DNA of 64,000 nucleotides from Metabacillus halosaccharovorans (GTDB lineage Bacteria; Bacillota; Bacilli; Bacillales; Bacillaceae): NCBI RefSeq assembly GCF_002019635.1, contig NZ_KV917372.1, positions 2,090,290-2,154,289 on the forward strand, given 5' to 3'. Position 1 is the stretch's first letter. Every line of letters starts with the position of its first letter. Below are positions 1-8,299 of the stretch, one piece after another. The notes beneath the pieces are model-generated. The model was not told the DNA's origin and searched no databases. It worked only from the letters and a program-made list of their open reading frames with translations. The position numbers were made by a program, and so were the translations under genes.

Positions 1-384
1 AGGCTCAATATCTTTCACCATTTCAAATACCAATTGTTCTTGTCTTGGGATAATTCTGCTTTTTCGAATTGGAATGGTATAGCCAATTGTATCAACTGCT
101 AAAATTCCAATTCCATCTGTCACAACAAAACAATAATCAAGTTGGATTCGCTCATGATTTTTACGAATATAAGCCTTTTGAAAAATATCTTTTAATAGAC
201 CAGGTGGTAACTCCGATAAGTTGTTTTCTATGTAGTCGAATAGCATGGAATTTACCTTTAATAGAGGAACCTGATCAAGGAGTTCAACACTGTCATCTTT
301 TCTCCATTCATGAAAATGACAGACATTGTATCCATTCTCTTCACCTTCAAACCAATTTACCCAAACATCATGAAGAAATAACAT
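1..384 (-). CDS. yjbA: YjbA, UPF0736/DUF3603 family protein (3' end cut by window edge)
   Basis: This is the first 128 codons of a minus-strand gene that runs off the left edge. The translation starts [20 protein letters not shown] and continues with segments such as [40 protein letters not shown] and [14 protein letters not shown], which I recognise as the Bacillus YjbA family. The ATG lies about seven bases after a GAGGGG ribosome binding site. The family has no established function. A plus-strand reading frame over the same bases is a shadow. Position next to yjaZ and the fab genes fits the B. subtilis neighbourhood. Confidence 0.9.
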   Translation of the reverse strand, partial: MLFLHDVWVNWFEGEENGYNVCHFHEWRKDDSVELLDQVPLLKVNSMLFDYIENNLSELPPGLLKDIFQKAYIRKNHERIQLDYCFVVTDGIGILAVDTIGYTIPIRKSRIIPRQEQLVFEMVKDIEP

Positions 385-525
385 ATAAAAACCCCTCACT
401 TCAGTACCATTTGTCAAACAGTATAGGCAAATTTTAGAGAATTTATTCCAATCTATGAAGATTATGCATTGTTTTTTCAGAAGTTTGAACATGTCCTAAC
501 ACATTGTATGAAATTAGGCTTTTTT

Positions 526-1320
526 TTATGATATTTTCTTTACATCCGAATACTTTTTCAGTATTTTTTCAGACGGCATACCTAACATCTGCTTTGTTTT
601 CAGTCCTGTCTTATCCATCAATGTTTTTACAATATGATATCCTACAGAATACCCCAGCATATTTGGATAAAATCCAGTTCCATACATGAGCTGGGAAAAT
701 TTCGAACTTTCTCTGGTCATCTCTTTATTCGGCAGAATCATTCGTTCATAAAATCTTTCACATTGGTCTGAATCATATAAATTCGTCCAATTCGACACAG
801 CCTGTTCGCCAACCATTTCCCTAACCGCATTTTCTGCCAAACCTTCCATTATCACTGTATCAATTATCGTAAACGTATCTTCAGATTTTGTGACAGCAGC
901 CAGTCGGCAAACATGGTGATATTCGTGTAAAAATAAAGACTCAATATCGTCTTTATGTACGTCTTTAGAAAGAAATAAGAATAATTTATTATGAAAAGCT
1001 AAACCAGCTCTTCCCCGGTATTCTCTCTCTATTTTCCGATTGGCTTGATCTATTGGTAACATAAAGATCGGTACATCCGGTCCGTTCCACTCAAGCTTAT
1101 ATCTCTTTGCTAACTTTTTAATATAATGGCCAATTTGCTTTTCTGTCATCTGTTCAATCCATTGATCAATGTTTGCTGGGTGTTTATACATCCCAAATGA
1201 ATTTAGATAGGAAGCAATTTCTCTTTTATTCATTTCGTTAAAATATGGAATTAATTTTTCACAAATCTTTAGTTGCTGTGGTGTATTCTCTAGCCAATCA
1301 ATCGTATTGATTAAACTCAT
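526..1320 (-). CDS. yjaZ: YjaZ, DUF2268 putative zinc metalloprotease
   Basis: The predicted protein of 264 residues has a HEYHH segment (LFLHEYHHVCRL), matching the HExxH zinc-protease signature of DUF2268 proteins. A downstream acidic stretch (IIDTVIMEGLAEN) could supply the third metal ligand, which is inference. There is no signal peptide or membrane segment, so it is probably cytoplasmic. I chose the ATG at 1320 (MSLINTIDWL) rather than one seven codons upstream, because a GGGGGAG ribosome site lies between them. It sits downstream of fabF, as yjaZ does in B. subtilis. Substrate unknown. Confidence 0.85.
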   Translation of the reverse strand: MSLINTIDWLENTPQQLKICEKLIPYFNEMNKREIASYLNSFGMYKHPANIDQWIEQMTEKQIGHYIKKLAKRYKLEWNGPDVPIFMLPIDQANRKIEREYRGRAGLAFHNKLFLFLSKDVHKDDIESLFLHEYHHVCRLAAVTKSEDTFTIIDTVIMEGLAENAVREMVGEQAVSNWTNLYDSDQCERFYERMILPNKEMTRESSKFSQLMYGTGFYPNMLGYSVGYHIVKTLMDKTGLKTKQMLGMPSEKILKKYSDVKKIS

Positions 1321-1429
1321 TATGAACATCTCCCCCTTCATATGTATTCTATGAATTGAAGGATGAACTGTTCTTGATGGAAGTTACCTATTTGTTAATT
1401 TGCCACTATATTATTAATTAAACGATTTC

Positions 1430-1462
1430 GTAAAAAATAAACCCGACACAACTGTCGGGTTT
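1430..1462 (-). terminator. Intrinsic terminator after fabF
   Basis: An 8-bp stem (ACCCGACA at 1441-1448 with TGTCGGGT at 1453-1460, loop CAAC) is extended by A-T pairs and followed on the minus strand by a T-rich run. It lies eight bases past the fabF stop. Confidence 0.9.
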
Positions 1463-1469
1463 ATAAAAA

Positions 1470-2711
1470 TTAAGCATTATATTTCTTAAAAATAATCGTT
1501 GCGTTATGTCCGCCAAATCCTAAAGAGTTACTTAGAGCAGCTCTTACTTCCTGTTTACGGGATTTATTAGGAACATAATCTAGATCACATTCAGGATCTG
1601 GAGTTTGCAAATTAATCGTTGGCGGAATGATACCTTCTTTAATCGCCAAAACACTAAAAATAGCCTCAACTCCACCAGCTGCACCTAGAAGATGACCTGT
1701 CATTGATTTAGTTGAACTTATCGCTAATTTTTTAGCATGTTCACCAAATACCTCTTTTATTGCCAGTGTTTCAAACTTATCATTGTAAGGGGTACTTGTA
1801 CCATGAGCGTTAATATAATCAATATCATCAACTGAAAGGCCGCTACCTTCAACTGCCATCCGCATTGCTCTTGATCCACCCTCACCACCTGGTGCTGGTG
1901 CTGTTATATGGTAGGCATCACCTGTTGCCCCATATCCTACGATTTCAGCATATATTTTTGCTCCTCGAGCTAAAGCATGCTCCAATTCCTCAAGAACAAC
2001 AATTCCTGCTCCCTCACCCATAACAAAACCATCACGATCTTGGTCAAATGGGCGGCTAGCTGTTTTAGGATCCGGGTTTGTTGACAATGCTTTATTAGCA
2101 GTAAATCCTGCAAATGACATTTCAGTAAGAGGTGCTTCTGCTCCACCTGAAATCATCACATCTGCTTCCCCGCGTTCAATAACACGAAAAGCATCTCCAA
2201 TTGAGTTTGTTCCTGTTGCACACGCTGTTACTGTACAGGAGTTAAAACCTTTTGCCCCTAAAGCAATTGAAACTTGACCTGTTGCCATATCCGGGATAAG
2301 CATTGGGACGAAGAATGGACTTACTCTTCTAGGACCTTTTTCTAGAAGTGTTTTATATTGTTGTTCAAAGGTTTCCATTCCGCCAATACCAGAACCGATC
2401 CAAACACCAACACGTGGAGCGATGTCATCTGTGATTTCAAGATTTGCGTCTTTAACAGCCATGAAGGATGCTGCTACTGCATATTGAGTAAAGCGATCCA
2501 TTTTTCTTGCGTCTTTTTTATCCATAAATTGTTCAACATCAAAGTCTTTAAGCTCTGCTGCTACTTTTGCTGCATAGGGCTCTGAATCTATTCTAGTGAT
2601 TGGTCCAACACCTGAAACCCCGTTTATTGCATTTTGCCAAGTTGTTTCTACATCATTTCCAATCGGAGTTACTGCACCCAATCCTGTTACTACCACTCGC
2701 TTTTTTTCCAT
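1470..2711 (-). CDS. fabF: 3-oxoacyl-[ACP] synthase II (FabF)
   Basis: FabF condenses malonyl-ACP with acyl-ACP in each elongation round of type II fatty acid synthesis, in the cytoplasm. The 413-residue length is normal. The Cys-His-His active site is visible: the nucleophile cysteine in [11 protein letters not shown], histidine in [11 protein letters not shown] and histidine in GHLLGAAGG. The N-terminal [15 protein letters not shown] is typical. A GAGGTGAAGG ribosome site precedes the ATG. It follows fabH in the same direction, but 340 bases separate them and a repeat element lies between. It probably shares the FapR-controlled promoter of fabH. Confidence 0.98.
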   Translation of the reverse strand: MEKKRVVVTGLGAVTPIGNDVETTWQNAINGVSGVGPITRIDSEPYAAKVAAELKDFDVEQFMDKKDARKMDRFTQYAVAASFMAVKDANLEITDDIAPRVGVWIGSGIGGMETFEQQYKTLLEKGPRRVSPFFVPMLIPDMATGQVSIALGAKGFNSCTVTACATGTNSIGDAFRVIERGEADVMISGGAEAPLTEMSFAGFTANKALSTNPDPKTASRPFDQDRDGFVMGEGAGIVVLEELEHALARGAKIYAEIVGYGATGDAYHITAPAPGGEGGSRAMRMAVEGSGLSVDDIDYINAHGTSTPYNDKFETLAIKEVFGEHAKKLAISSTKSMTGHLLGAAGGVEAIFSVLAIKEGIIPPTINLQTPDPECDLDYVPNKSRKQEVRAALSNSLGFGGHNATIIFKKYNA

Positions 2712-2805
2712 GAACCTTCACCTCATTCTTTGATTATCTCAATTAATTTTTTTGTTGTTTTCGCATACTTTTTTATAAAAAATGCAGTTAAATGTTAAAA
2801 TTTAG

Positions 2806-2935
2806 TTCGTTCCATTGCGCTCCAGACACTCCATGCGCCGGGGAGGAAGCTGAGCCTCCTCGGCTTCGCCTGTGGGGTCTCAGCCTTTCCTCTACTTCCC
2901 GCAGGAGTCGAGTGTCTTCCGCTACATTCCACTAT
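2806..2935. repeat. Imperfect palindromic intergenic element between fabH and fabF
   Basis: This roughly 130-base stretch is richer in G+C than its AT-rich surroundings. Its ends form an imperfect inverted repeat (CCAGACACTC near 2822 against GAGTGTCTTCC near 2910). A second inner pair is GCTGAG at 2849-2854 with CTCAGC. It resembles the small palindromic repeats scattered between genes in Bacillus chromosomes. It lies inside the fabH-fabF transcript, so it could fold in the mRNA. A reading frame across it (2792-2986) has no family features. Confidence 0.6.
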
Positions 2936-3052
2936 AGAGTTACAATATTATTTATTTGCAACAATACTTGCGAAAACAGACAATAACTTTTTATTATTTT
3001 TAAACCTGACTCCAACATCAGATTAACAATCTAGAATCAATCTCTTCTAAGT

Positions 3053-3985
3053 TTATCGACCCCAACGAAGAGCAATTGCTCCCCATGTAAGTCCTCCTCC
3101 GAAACCGACCATTACAATTAAGTCTCCATCTTTAATCTTTCCTGCTTCTACTTCTTCTACTAAAGAAATCGGAATGGATGCTGCTGAAGTATTTCCATAT
3201 TTATGCACGGTTTTAGACATTTTTTCAACTGGAAGCTCTAAACGCTCTCTTGCCGCTTCCATGATTCGAATGTTAGCCTGATGCGGGATTAAGAAGTCTA
3301 CATCTTCTTTTGTTAAACCTGCTTTTTCCAGCACGTTCACACTGGATTCACCCATTTGTCTAACAGCGAATTTAAATACTTCACGACCATTCATAATGAT
3401 GTATTCATCTTGATACAGATGCTTTCCGCCTGTGCCGTCCGCACCTAATTCAAAGGATAGAATTCCTTTTCCTTCACTAACTGGACCAATGACTGCTGCA
3501 CCGGCCCCGTCTCCAAAAAGAACTGCCGTATTACGGTCATCCCAGTCTGTAATTTTTGAAAGTTTTTCAACTCCGACTACTAATACATTTTTATAGGCAC
3601 CAGACTCAACGAATTGTTTAGCTGTAACCATTCCATACATAAAACCTGCACATGCAGCACTTATATCCATTGCAGCTGCCTTTTTTGCTCCTAATTTTTC
3701 TTGTAGCATACATGCAACAGTAGGAAACGGCTGATCAGGAGTCACAGTTGCAACTAAAATCAGATCTAATTCCTCTGCTGAAATTCCAGCATCCTTTAAA
3801 GCTTTTTCCGAAGCAAATGTTGCCATATGTGATGTATCTATTGAATCATCTGCAATGCGGCGTTCTTCTATCCCGGTTCTTGTTCTAATCCACTCATCAG
3901 AGGTATCCACAATTTTTTCTAAATCTGCATTTGTAACAACTTTTTCAGGTGTGTATCGACCGATACCTATTATCCCTGCATTCAT
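3053..3985 (-). CDS. fabH: 3-oxoacyl-[ACP] synthase III (FabH)
   Basis: FabH starts fatty acid synthesis by condensing an acyl-CoA primer with malonyl-ACP; the Bacillus enzymes prefer branched primers. The catalytic cysteine is in [11 protein letters not shown], the histidine in [13 protein letters not shown], and the asparagine in [12 protein letters not shown]. The glycine-rich C-terminus [15 protein letters not shown] is conserved. I place the start at the ATG at 3985 ([16 protein letters not shown], 310 residues), as in FabHA of B. subtilis, preceded by AAAGGGGC. A start 11 codons upstream is possible but less likely. It is the first gene of the fabH-fabF unit. Confidence 0.97.
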   Translation of the reverse strand: MNAGIIGIGRYTPEKVVTNADLEKIVDTSDEWIRTRTGIEERRIADDSIDTSHMATFASEKALKDAGISAEELDLILVATVTPDQPFPTVACMLQEKLGAKKAAAMDISAACAGFMYGMVTAKQFVESGAYKNVLVVGVEKLSKITDWDDRNTAVLFGDGAGAAVIGPVSEGKGILSFELGADGTGGKHLYQDEYIIMNGREVFKFAVRQMGESSVNVLEKAGLTKEDVDFLIPHQANIRIMEAARERLELPVEKMSKTVHKYGNTSAASIPISLVEEVEAGKIKDGDLIVMVGFGGGLTWGAIALRWGR

Positions 3986-4061
3986 TTGTACAGCCCCTTT
4001 TATCCATTCATTCTTCACTCATTTATCTTCTACTATTGAAAATCGTATTTTTATATCAATT

Positions 4062-4107
4062 ATTATGACTTGGTACTAATTTTATCTTATTCACTTTTTT
4101 TTTTCAA
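4062..4107 (-). promoter_or_regulatory. fabH promoter with FapR-like operator
   Basis: On the minus strand, TTGAAA (4102-4107) and TAAAAT (4079-4084) are separated by exactly 17 bases, a good sigma-A promoter. Starting inside the -10 box is TTAGTACCAAGTCATAAT (4062-4079), whose left half matches the known FapR operator half-site TTAGTACC and whose right half is degenerate. FapR is the malonyl-CoA-responsive repressor of fatty acid synthesis in Bacillus. The overlap with the -10 box would block initiation. Confidence 0.75.
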
Positions 4108-4206
4108 TATTAATGTTTTTGTACACATGTCTAGACCTTGCTACACTCCCATTCATAAACTAGTAATAGATATGTATCGCAGTTAAACGCAAAGGAGGTG
4201 TAAGAC

Positions 4207-4515
4207 ATGTCTTATGATGAAAAGGATGAAGAAAAGATTGACCTAGATTCACTGTCAGAAGCTACAGAAAAGGAAACCGCAGACACTCCTCCATCCGACC
4301 GCTTTACACAGCTTATGTTCGGAAATAGGGTTCCCAATAAACACAGAGAACAACACAATTCTCAAGAAAAACAAGCAGAAGAACATAATAATGAGGTGAA
4401 CTACTTTACCTTAATGGAGCAGATTGATGATATTATGGGCTCATTAGAAAATTTAAAACCGGTTTTAAAAGAATTTGGACCAATTGTTGATTATATAAAG
4501 AAGAAAATTAAATAA
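4207..4515 (+). CDS. Small acidic protein of unknown function at the yjzB position
   Basis: This 102-residue acidic protein follows a very strong ribosome site (AAAGGAGGTG, about six bases from the ATG) and ends at an intrinsic terminator, so it is likely expressed. The first half is charged and low in complexity; the C-terminal part (YFTLMEQIDDIMGSLENLKP) should form helices. It lacks a signal peptide or membrane segment. It stands between fabH and comZ on the opposite strand, where B. subtilis has yjzB, but I cannot confirm sequence homology. The function is unknown. Confidence 0.8.
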   Translation: MSYDEKDEEKIDLDSLSEATEKETADTPPSDRFTQLMFGNRVPNKHREQHNSQEKQAEEHNNEVNYFTLMEQIDDIMGSLENLKPVLKEFGPIVDYIKKKIK

Positions 4516-4547
4516 AGGCTGCCTGATTGGCAGCCTTTGTTTTTTTA
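4514..4547. terminator. Bidirectional terminator between the 4207 gene and comZ
   Basis: A perfect 10-bp stem (AAAGGCTGCC at 4514-4523, GGCAGCCTTT at 4529-4538, loop TGATT) is followed by a T-run on the plus strand and an AT-rich tail on the minus strand. The two flanking genes converge on it. Confidence 0.92.
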
Positions 4548-4727
4548 TTGAGCATCCTTTTTCCCTAGCTCATATGCTTCTCCCATAACTTTTGTAAATA
4601 GTTCAAGCATTGGTTGGATGGTTTCCATTGATAATTCAATTCCTGATCCTTCTAGCTTTTGCTTTGCTTCAGGTAAGTACTTCATAGCAATTTGCATAAA
4701 TTCCATTGTTTTTGGGTGCTGTTCCAT
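4545..4727 (-). CDS. comZ: ComZ, negative regulator of late competence
   Basis: The 60-residue product contains MEFMQIAMKYLPEAKQKL and a C-terminal MGEAYELGKKDAQ, which match the B. subtilis ComZ family. In B. subtilis ComZ lowers expression of the comG operon. I prefer the ATG at 4727 because AAGGAG lies eight bases upstream; a GTG at 4736 overlaps that ribosome site. It follows med after 24 bases, so the two are likely co-transcribed as in B. subtilis. Confidence 0.9.
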   Translation of the reverse strand: MEQHPKTMEFMQIAMKYLPEAKQKLEGSGIELSMETIQPMLELFTKVMGEAYELGKKDAQ

Positions 4728-4751
4728 TTTATTCACTCCTTTTAATGATTA

Positions 4752-5705
4752 TTATAGTTGATTAGGTAAGAGTCCTGTTTCCTTATACTCTTTGATTGAT
4801 TCCATAACGGTTGATTTGAATTCTTCGTCGACCAGAGGACTGAAGGTACCTAATGAAATCACTCCGTCTTTAAAATCATAATAGAGTTCCCCATTTTTCA
4901 GTTTTCCGTTATCAAATTCCTTTGCGACAACTTCGTACAATTTGTCAACATGTTGAACTGTACTTGTTAACACTGTACCTTTTCCCAGGTCAGATTGATC
5001 TGAAACAAAGCCGATTGCATATAGCCCCTCTTCTTTTAACTTTTCAATCACAGCTATATTATATCCGTCGCCAGCTACATAGACAATGTCTACTCCATCT
5101 TTTATCATTTGATCAAGTAGAGTTAAAGCAATATCCGTATTGTTCCAATCTTGTACATACTGGATATCTAATTCCACATTTTCATTTTGATAGTAAGCAC
5201 CTTCGAAAAAGCCATCAACTTCAGGCTGCCATTCAAAAGCTGCTAAAACTGCCACTTTGTTCGTTTTTGTCATTTCTCCGGCTACCATCCCACCGAAAAA
5301 ACCCATTGCATTTGAATCAAAATTCAAACTTGTAACATTTTCACCATTGGCTTCTCCGTTAAAAACAACAAAGTGAATGTCCGGGTATTCACTACTTATC
5401 TCATTGAAATAATTTGTAAATTCACTTCCATGTCCAAAAATGAGATTTACGCCATTGTTATGAAATTCTTCGATTGCTTCACGTATACCTGCCTCATCAT
5501 TCATGCCTTCTTTGTAATATACGTCGACATTTAATTCCGATTGAATCTTCAACAATCCTTTGTAGCCTTTTGCTCCCCAAACCTTTTCATCAATTGTTTC
5601 TGTAACAAGTAAACCAACCTTTTCGAGTTCCCCCGAAGCTACAGGTTGTCCACAACCAAAAAGCGAAAGAAGAATAATAAGAACAGAACCTAGCTTTAAG
5701 TACAT
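4752..5705 (-). CDS. med: Med, BMP-family lipoprotein that promotes comK expression
   Basis: The protein has a lipoprotein signal with lipobox near LLSLFGC, then a BMP (basic membrane protein) substrate-binding fold: GYKGLLKIQSELNVDVYYKEG, INLIFGHGSEF-type strands, and VAGDGYNIAVIEKLKEEGLY. Length (317 residues from the ATG at 5705) equals that of B. subtilis Med, a positive regulator of comK. A TTG two codons upstream is an alternative start. The lipidation is inferred from the lipobox. It heads a two-gene unit with comZ. A second BMP-type lipoprotein is encoded at 25708-26676. Confidence 0.9.
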   Translation of the reverse strand: MYLKLGSVLIILLSLFGCGQPVASGELEKVGLLVTETIDEKVWGAKGYKGLLKIQSELNVDVYYKEGMNDEAGIREAIEEFHNNGVNLIFGHGSEFTNYFNEISSEYPDIHFVVFNGEANGENVTSLNFDSNAMGFFGGMVAGEMTKTNKVAVLAAFEWQPEVDGFFEGAYYQNENVELDIQYVQDWNNTDIALTLLDQMIKDGVDIVYVAGDGYNIAVIEKLKEEGLYAIGFVSDQSDLGKGTVLTSTVQHVDKLYEVVAKEFDNGKLKNGELYYDFKDGVISLGTFSPLVDEEFKSTVMESIKEYKETGLLPNQL

Positions 5706-5776
5706 GGGCAACCACTTCCTTGTATACTTTTTCCTTCGCTTTTATTTTAGCCTTTCCTGTTTTATTTGTTCAAGCA

Positions 5777-6526
5777 CTAACTATCAAGTCCATAGATCTT
5801 TCTATACATTTTAATACAGGAAATCTGTTCCAATAATCCTTTTTTCATGGATGTTTTGTTTATGATACGGTATCCACCTGATTCAGTTTCTTTTGCATTC
5901 ATTTTTACCTCAACTGAAACTGATTCAATTGTTTCGTCGTTTTGTTCACATAAAAACGAATACACTTTTTGATAATCACCTTTTTCTATGATCTCAACAA
6001 TTGTTTCCGCAGCATCTGTAATAAATATTATCGGCTCTTTAATAATAAGTGTTTTTTTCTGGCCTGCTACACAAGATTTTAAGTGTTGATGAATTTTTTC
6101 ATCTGGTGGTTGAAATGGTCCATAAAGCACCGGTAACTTAAAAAGCGTATAAGATTCCAGTGTTGACGTAAGATACTGATCGTCTTCTTCAATCTGTCTG
6201 AGATCAGGCGCTACATAAAAGTACCGGCTCTTAGTTTCAACTGCTGTCTCAACAGATTTCTCGAAACATAACTGATCTTGATTATGGCTTTTTTCTTTAC
6301 AATAAATTACATGGGTAGCTTCTATGTTTCTCCATTCATGATCTAATGTTAATTCATGAAATAAGGCATTTCTTCCAATCAACAACATTCTTTCATCGAG
6401 TAGAAGCTTTCTTATTTTTGAGGAAGAGTCTAAAAAAACTCCACAAACTTCAATTCCCTCCTCAAGCAACTTTTCACAGATCGCAAACCCAATGTGTGAC
6501 TGTGCTCCAAACACCATCACTCGCAT
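5777..6526 (-). CDS. yjaV: YjaV-like NAD(P)-binding Rossmann-fold protein
   Basis: The N-terminus MRVMVFGAQSHIGFAICEKL resembles the dinucleotide-binding turn of NAD-dependent epimerases, with GxxSHIG in place of the usual GxxGxxG. The central SYTLFKLPVLYGPFQPPDE matches the part after the catalytic region of extended short-chain dehydrogenases. No clear YxxxK catalytic pair is visible, so enzymatic activity is doubtful. The 249-residue size and position upstream of med agree with yjaV of B. subtilis. The substrate is unknown. It may run with yjaU, about 160 bases upstream, although a terminator lies between them. Confidence 0.7.
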   Translation of the reverse strand: MRVMVFGAQSHIGFAICEKLLEEGIEVCGVFLDSSSKIRKLLLDERMLLIGRNALFHELTLDHEWRNIEATHVIYCKEKSHNQDQLCFEKSVETAVETKSRYFYVAPDLRQIEEDDQYLTSTLESYTLFKLPVLYGPFQPPDEKIHQHLKSCVAGQKKTLIIKEPIIFITDAAETIVEIIEKGDYQKVYSFLCEQNDETIESVSVEVKMNAKETESGGYRIINKTSMKKGLLEQISCIKMYRKIYGLDS

Positions 6527-6647
6527 ATCTTTAATTACCTCCTTAAGGACGATATCTTACAATATGCAAAAGATCCTTCATTTAGTATTCCTTTGACAGA
6601 ATGACAAGCCTCGTCGCCTCCTGACATGGGATCCCCCATATATCTAA

Positions 6648-6683
6648 TAAAAAAGCTCAGGTTTTTGAAAACCTAAGCTTTTC
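6648..6683 (-). terminator. Intrinsic terminator after yjaU
   Basis: AAAGCTCAGGTTT pairs with AAACCTAAGCTTT with one mismatch, and the minus strand continues into TTTTTTATT. It lies within about ten bases of the yjaU stop. Confidence 0.8.
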
Positions 6684-6688
6684 TAACC

Positions 6689-7423
6689 TTATAACACTTT
6701 TTCATTTTCTTTAAAAAATCTTATGATTGATTGATTTATACGGTATAAATTGTCACCTAGATGATAAATTAATTGAATAGGATGTTCAGCTTTGTTGCGC
6801 ATTTCCTCATATTTTTTACTGTGATCTTGTGGAGAATAGATCGTACTATTCGTTTTTTGCCAAATTCTCACAGGTATATGAGAAGTTGTGTTTAGTGTTG
6901 GAAGATTTAGAGATGAAACGATTTTTGGATCAACACCATACGCTGCCGAAATTTCCTTTATTAATCGTTTATAAAAAAATTTATGCTCTTTTTCATTTTC
7001 AAGATGGGCTTGGAGGTCAAGGCAAGGATTCATCATGGCGACAGAACGAATCTTTTCAGGTATTTCCTGCATTAATTGTAACCCTGTTAACCCACCCATT
7101 CCATCGATCAATAAATGAATTCGTTGATTTAATATCTCTTTTTTCATGACTAAATGGTATAACTGTTTCGCCATTGTGACTGAACGAGGGCTGCCCCAGT
7201 GGTTTCCATAAAGATTCGAATGAAAGAGTGTATAACCCTGTTTCATTAAATCTGAGATTAATTGATTTCTCCCATAATGTTGGTGCCAAAAACTGGAGGT
7301 TTCATCAACAAAATCTGAACGATCACCAATGATTAATATTCCAAACCCATTTGGTTTAAATGGTAAATGTATTACATTCCATTCTGTCTCAATCTGAAAA
7401 AAGCGTTCCGTTATCGTCATCAC
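6689..7423 (-). CDS. yjaU: YjaU-like alpha/beta-hydrolase-fold protein with altered nucleophile elbow
   Basis: The 244-residue protein has the strand-turn-helix layout of alpha/beta hydrolases: GFGILIIGDRSDF, then TLFHSNLYGNHWGSPRS, and a nucleophile-elbow region reading HLLIDGMGGLTGLQ. Where active enzymes have GxSxGG, this one has IDGMGG, so the nucleophilic serine is replaced by glycine. It is therefore probably not a conventional esterase. Start codon is GTG at 7423, seven bases after AAGGTGG; an ATG at 7420 is the alternative. Synteny with med and yjaV supports the yjaU name, but I cannot prove the orthology. Confidence 0.7.
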   Translation of the reverse strand: MMTITERFFQIETEWNVIHLPFKPNGFGILIIGDRSDFVDETSSFWHQHYGRNQLISDLMKQGYTLFHSNLYGNHWGSPRSVTMAKQLYHLVMKKEILNQRIHLLIDGMGGLTGLQLMQEIPEKIRSVAMMNPCLDLQAHLENEKEHKFFYKRLIKEISAAYGVDPKIVSSLNLPTLNTTSHIPVRIWQKTNSTIYSPQDHSKKYEEMRNKAEHPIQLIYHLGDNLYRINQSIIRFFKENEKVL

Positions 7424-7727
7424 TTGCCCACCACCTTTCTCTTCAATGTCATTTTAATTCTCTATAATGTATGTCTAACTTTTTAAAAAGAATGGGATTG
7501 TATCACGTTTGTTGCAAATATGGACACATCTAAAATGAAAGATTCTATTGCCGCTAACAGCTTTTTCCAACCTTTCGATAGAATTTTCCCCATAAGAATT
7601 TCCTTTAGTTTTATTATTTCATGCAGGTTATGGAGAGTTTATGAACAATTTAAAAAGGTTCTTTTAAAATTGAAATATTTTGTGATAATATATAATAAGA
7701 ACTCGTCTGGAAATTGAGGTGAATGGT

Positions 7728-7919
7728 TTGCGTTTCTTTTGGACATTTTTTTGGGGCTTTTTATTAATTCACATGGCGTCATATGTAGTGAATAATATGA
7801 CAGGTGGTCATTACGATTTTATGACTGCGACAGTTTTATCCGTGATTGCAATCGTTGTCATTTTCATTATTGCTGAGGTTATTCCTAACGAGCCTGTAGC
7901 TAAGCATGATCATCATTAA
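7728..7919 (+). CDS. yjzD: YjzD-like small membrane protein (DUF2929)
   Basis: The product is about 63 residues with two hydrophobic helices: FFWTFFWGFLLIHMASYVV and VLSVIAIVVIFIIAEVIP. The PNEP motif after the second helix and a histidine-rich tail are typical of DUF2929. I prefer the TTG at 7728 (MRFFWTFFW), six bases after GAGGTG. A GTG at 7719 overlaps that ribosome site and would add three residues. A TATAAT at 7691-7696 may be its -10 box. No function is established. Confidence 0.75.
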   Translation: MRFFWTFFWGFLLIHMASYVVNNMTGGHYDFMTATVLSVIAIVVIFIIAEVIPNEPVAKHDHH

Positions 7920-7956
7920 AAAACCTGAGTATTAAAAATGATTCGACTAAAAAACA

Positions 7957-7990
7957 AAAAAACCTACTTCTAACAGTAGGTTTTTTTTGT
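7957..7990. terminator. Bidirectional terminator between yjzD and yjzC
   Basis: AACCTACT (7961-7968) pairs with AGTAGGTT around a TCTAAC loop. A run of eight Ts follows on the plus strand and a run of As precedes, giving a T-run on the minus strand. The genes on each side converge. Confidence 0.88.
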
Positions 7991-8001
7991 TTCTTCATCT
8001 A

Positions 8002-8181
8002 TTAAGGCTTACGTTTATATGTCCATTGACGGTTATGGTTAGCTGTTTCCGGGAAACGGTCTCCAGCCTTCAATTTAATTTGACCAGGATTTTTCACATT
8101 GTCCCCAGTTTCACCTATTTCTACATAAATCCCATTATTAGGGGCTTTTTGTCCTACTCGAAAACGATGTTGTTGTCCCAT
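8002..8181 (-). CDS. yjzC: YjzC family small protein
   Basis: This 59-residue protein is encoded on the minus strand. It starts MGQQHRFRVGQKAPNNGIYV and contains EIGETGDNVKNP and ETANHNRQWTYKRKP, which I recognise as the YjzC family of Bacillus. An AGAGGAGGT ribosome site lies about six bases before the ATG. In Bacillus this family is small and soluble, with no known function. It lies upstream of the arg operon end, as in B. subtilis. Confidence 0.87.
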   Translation of the reverse strand: MGQQHRFRVGQKAPNNGIYVEIGETGDNVKNPGQIKLKAGDRFPETANHNRQWTYKRKP

Positions 8182-8245
8182 TGTTAACCTCCTCTCATTG
8201 CATTACTACTAGTATCTCCATATGGGTTATTTTCATGTAAAGGAC

Positions 8246-8294
8246 CACGGGGACAGGTTCCTCGTCCCGATTGGACGAGGAACCTGTCCCCGTG
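8246..8294. repeat. Perfect 22-bp inverted repeat downstream of argF
   Basis: The arms are 8246-8267 and 8273-8294, separated by a five-base loop (CGATT), with no mismatch. The arms begin CACGGGGACAGG. It lies six bases past the argF stop, so it could act as an operon-end hairpin, although no strong T-run follows on the minus strand. Its GC-rich sequence is unlike ordinary terminators in this window. It may be a copy of a dispersed palindromic repeat. Confidence 0.85.
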
Positions 8295-8299
8295 TCTCT

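Noticed and set aside
69-437. Plus-strand reading frame at the left edge
   Set aside because: It is the shadow of yjbA on the minus strand, which has a recognisable protein and ribosome site.
2792-2986. Plus-strand reading frame between fabF and fabH
   Set aside because: It runs across a palindromic repeat and has no family features.
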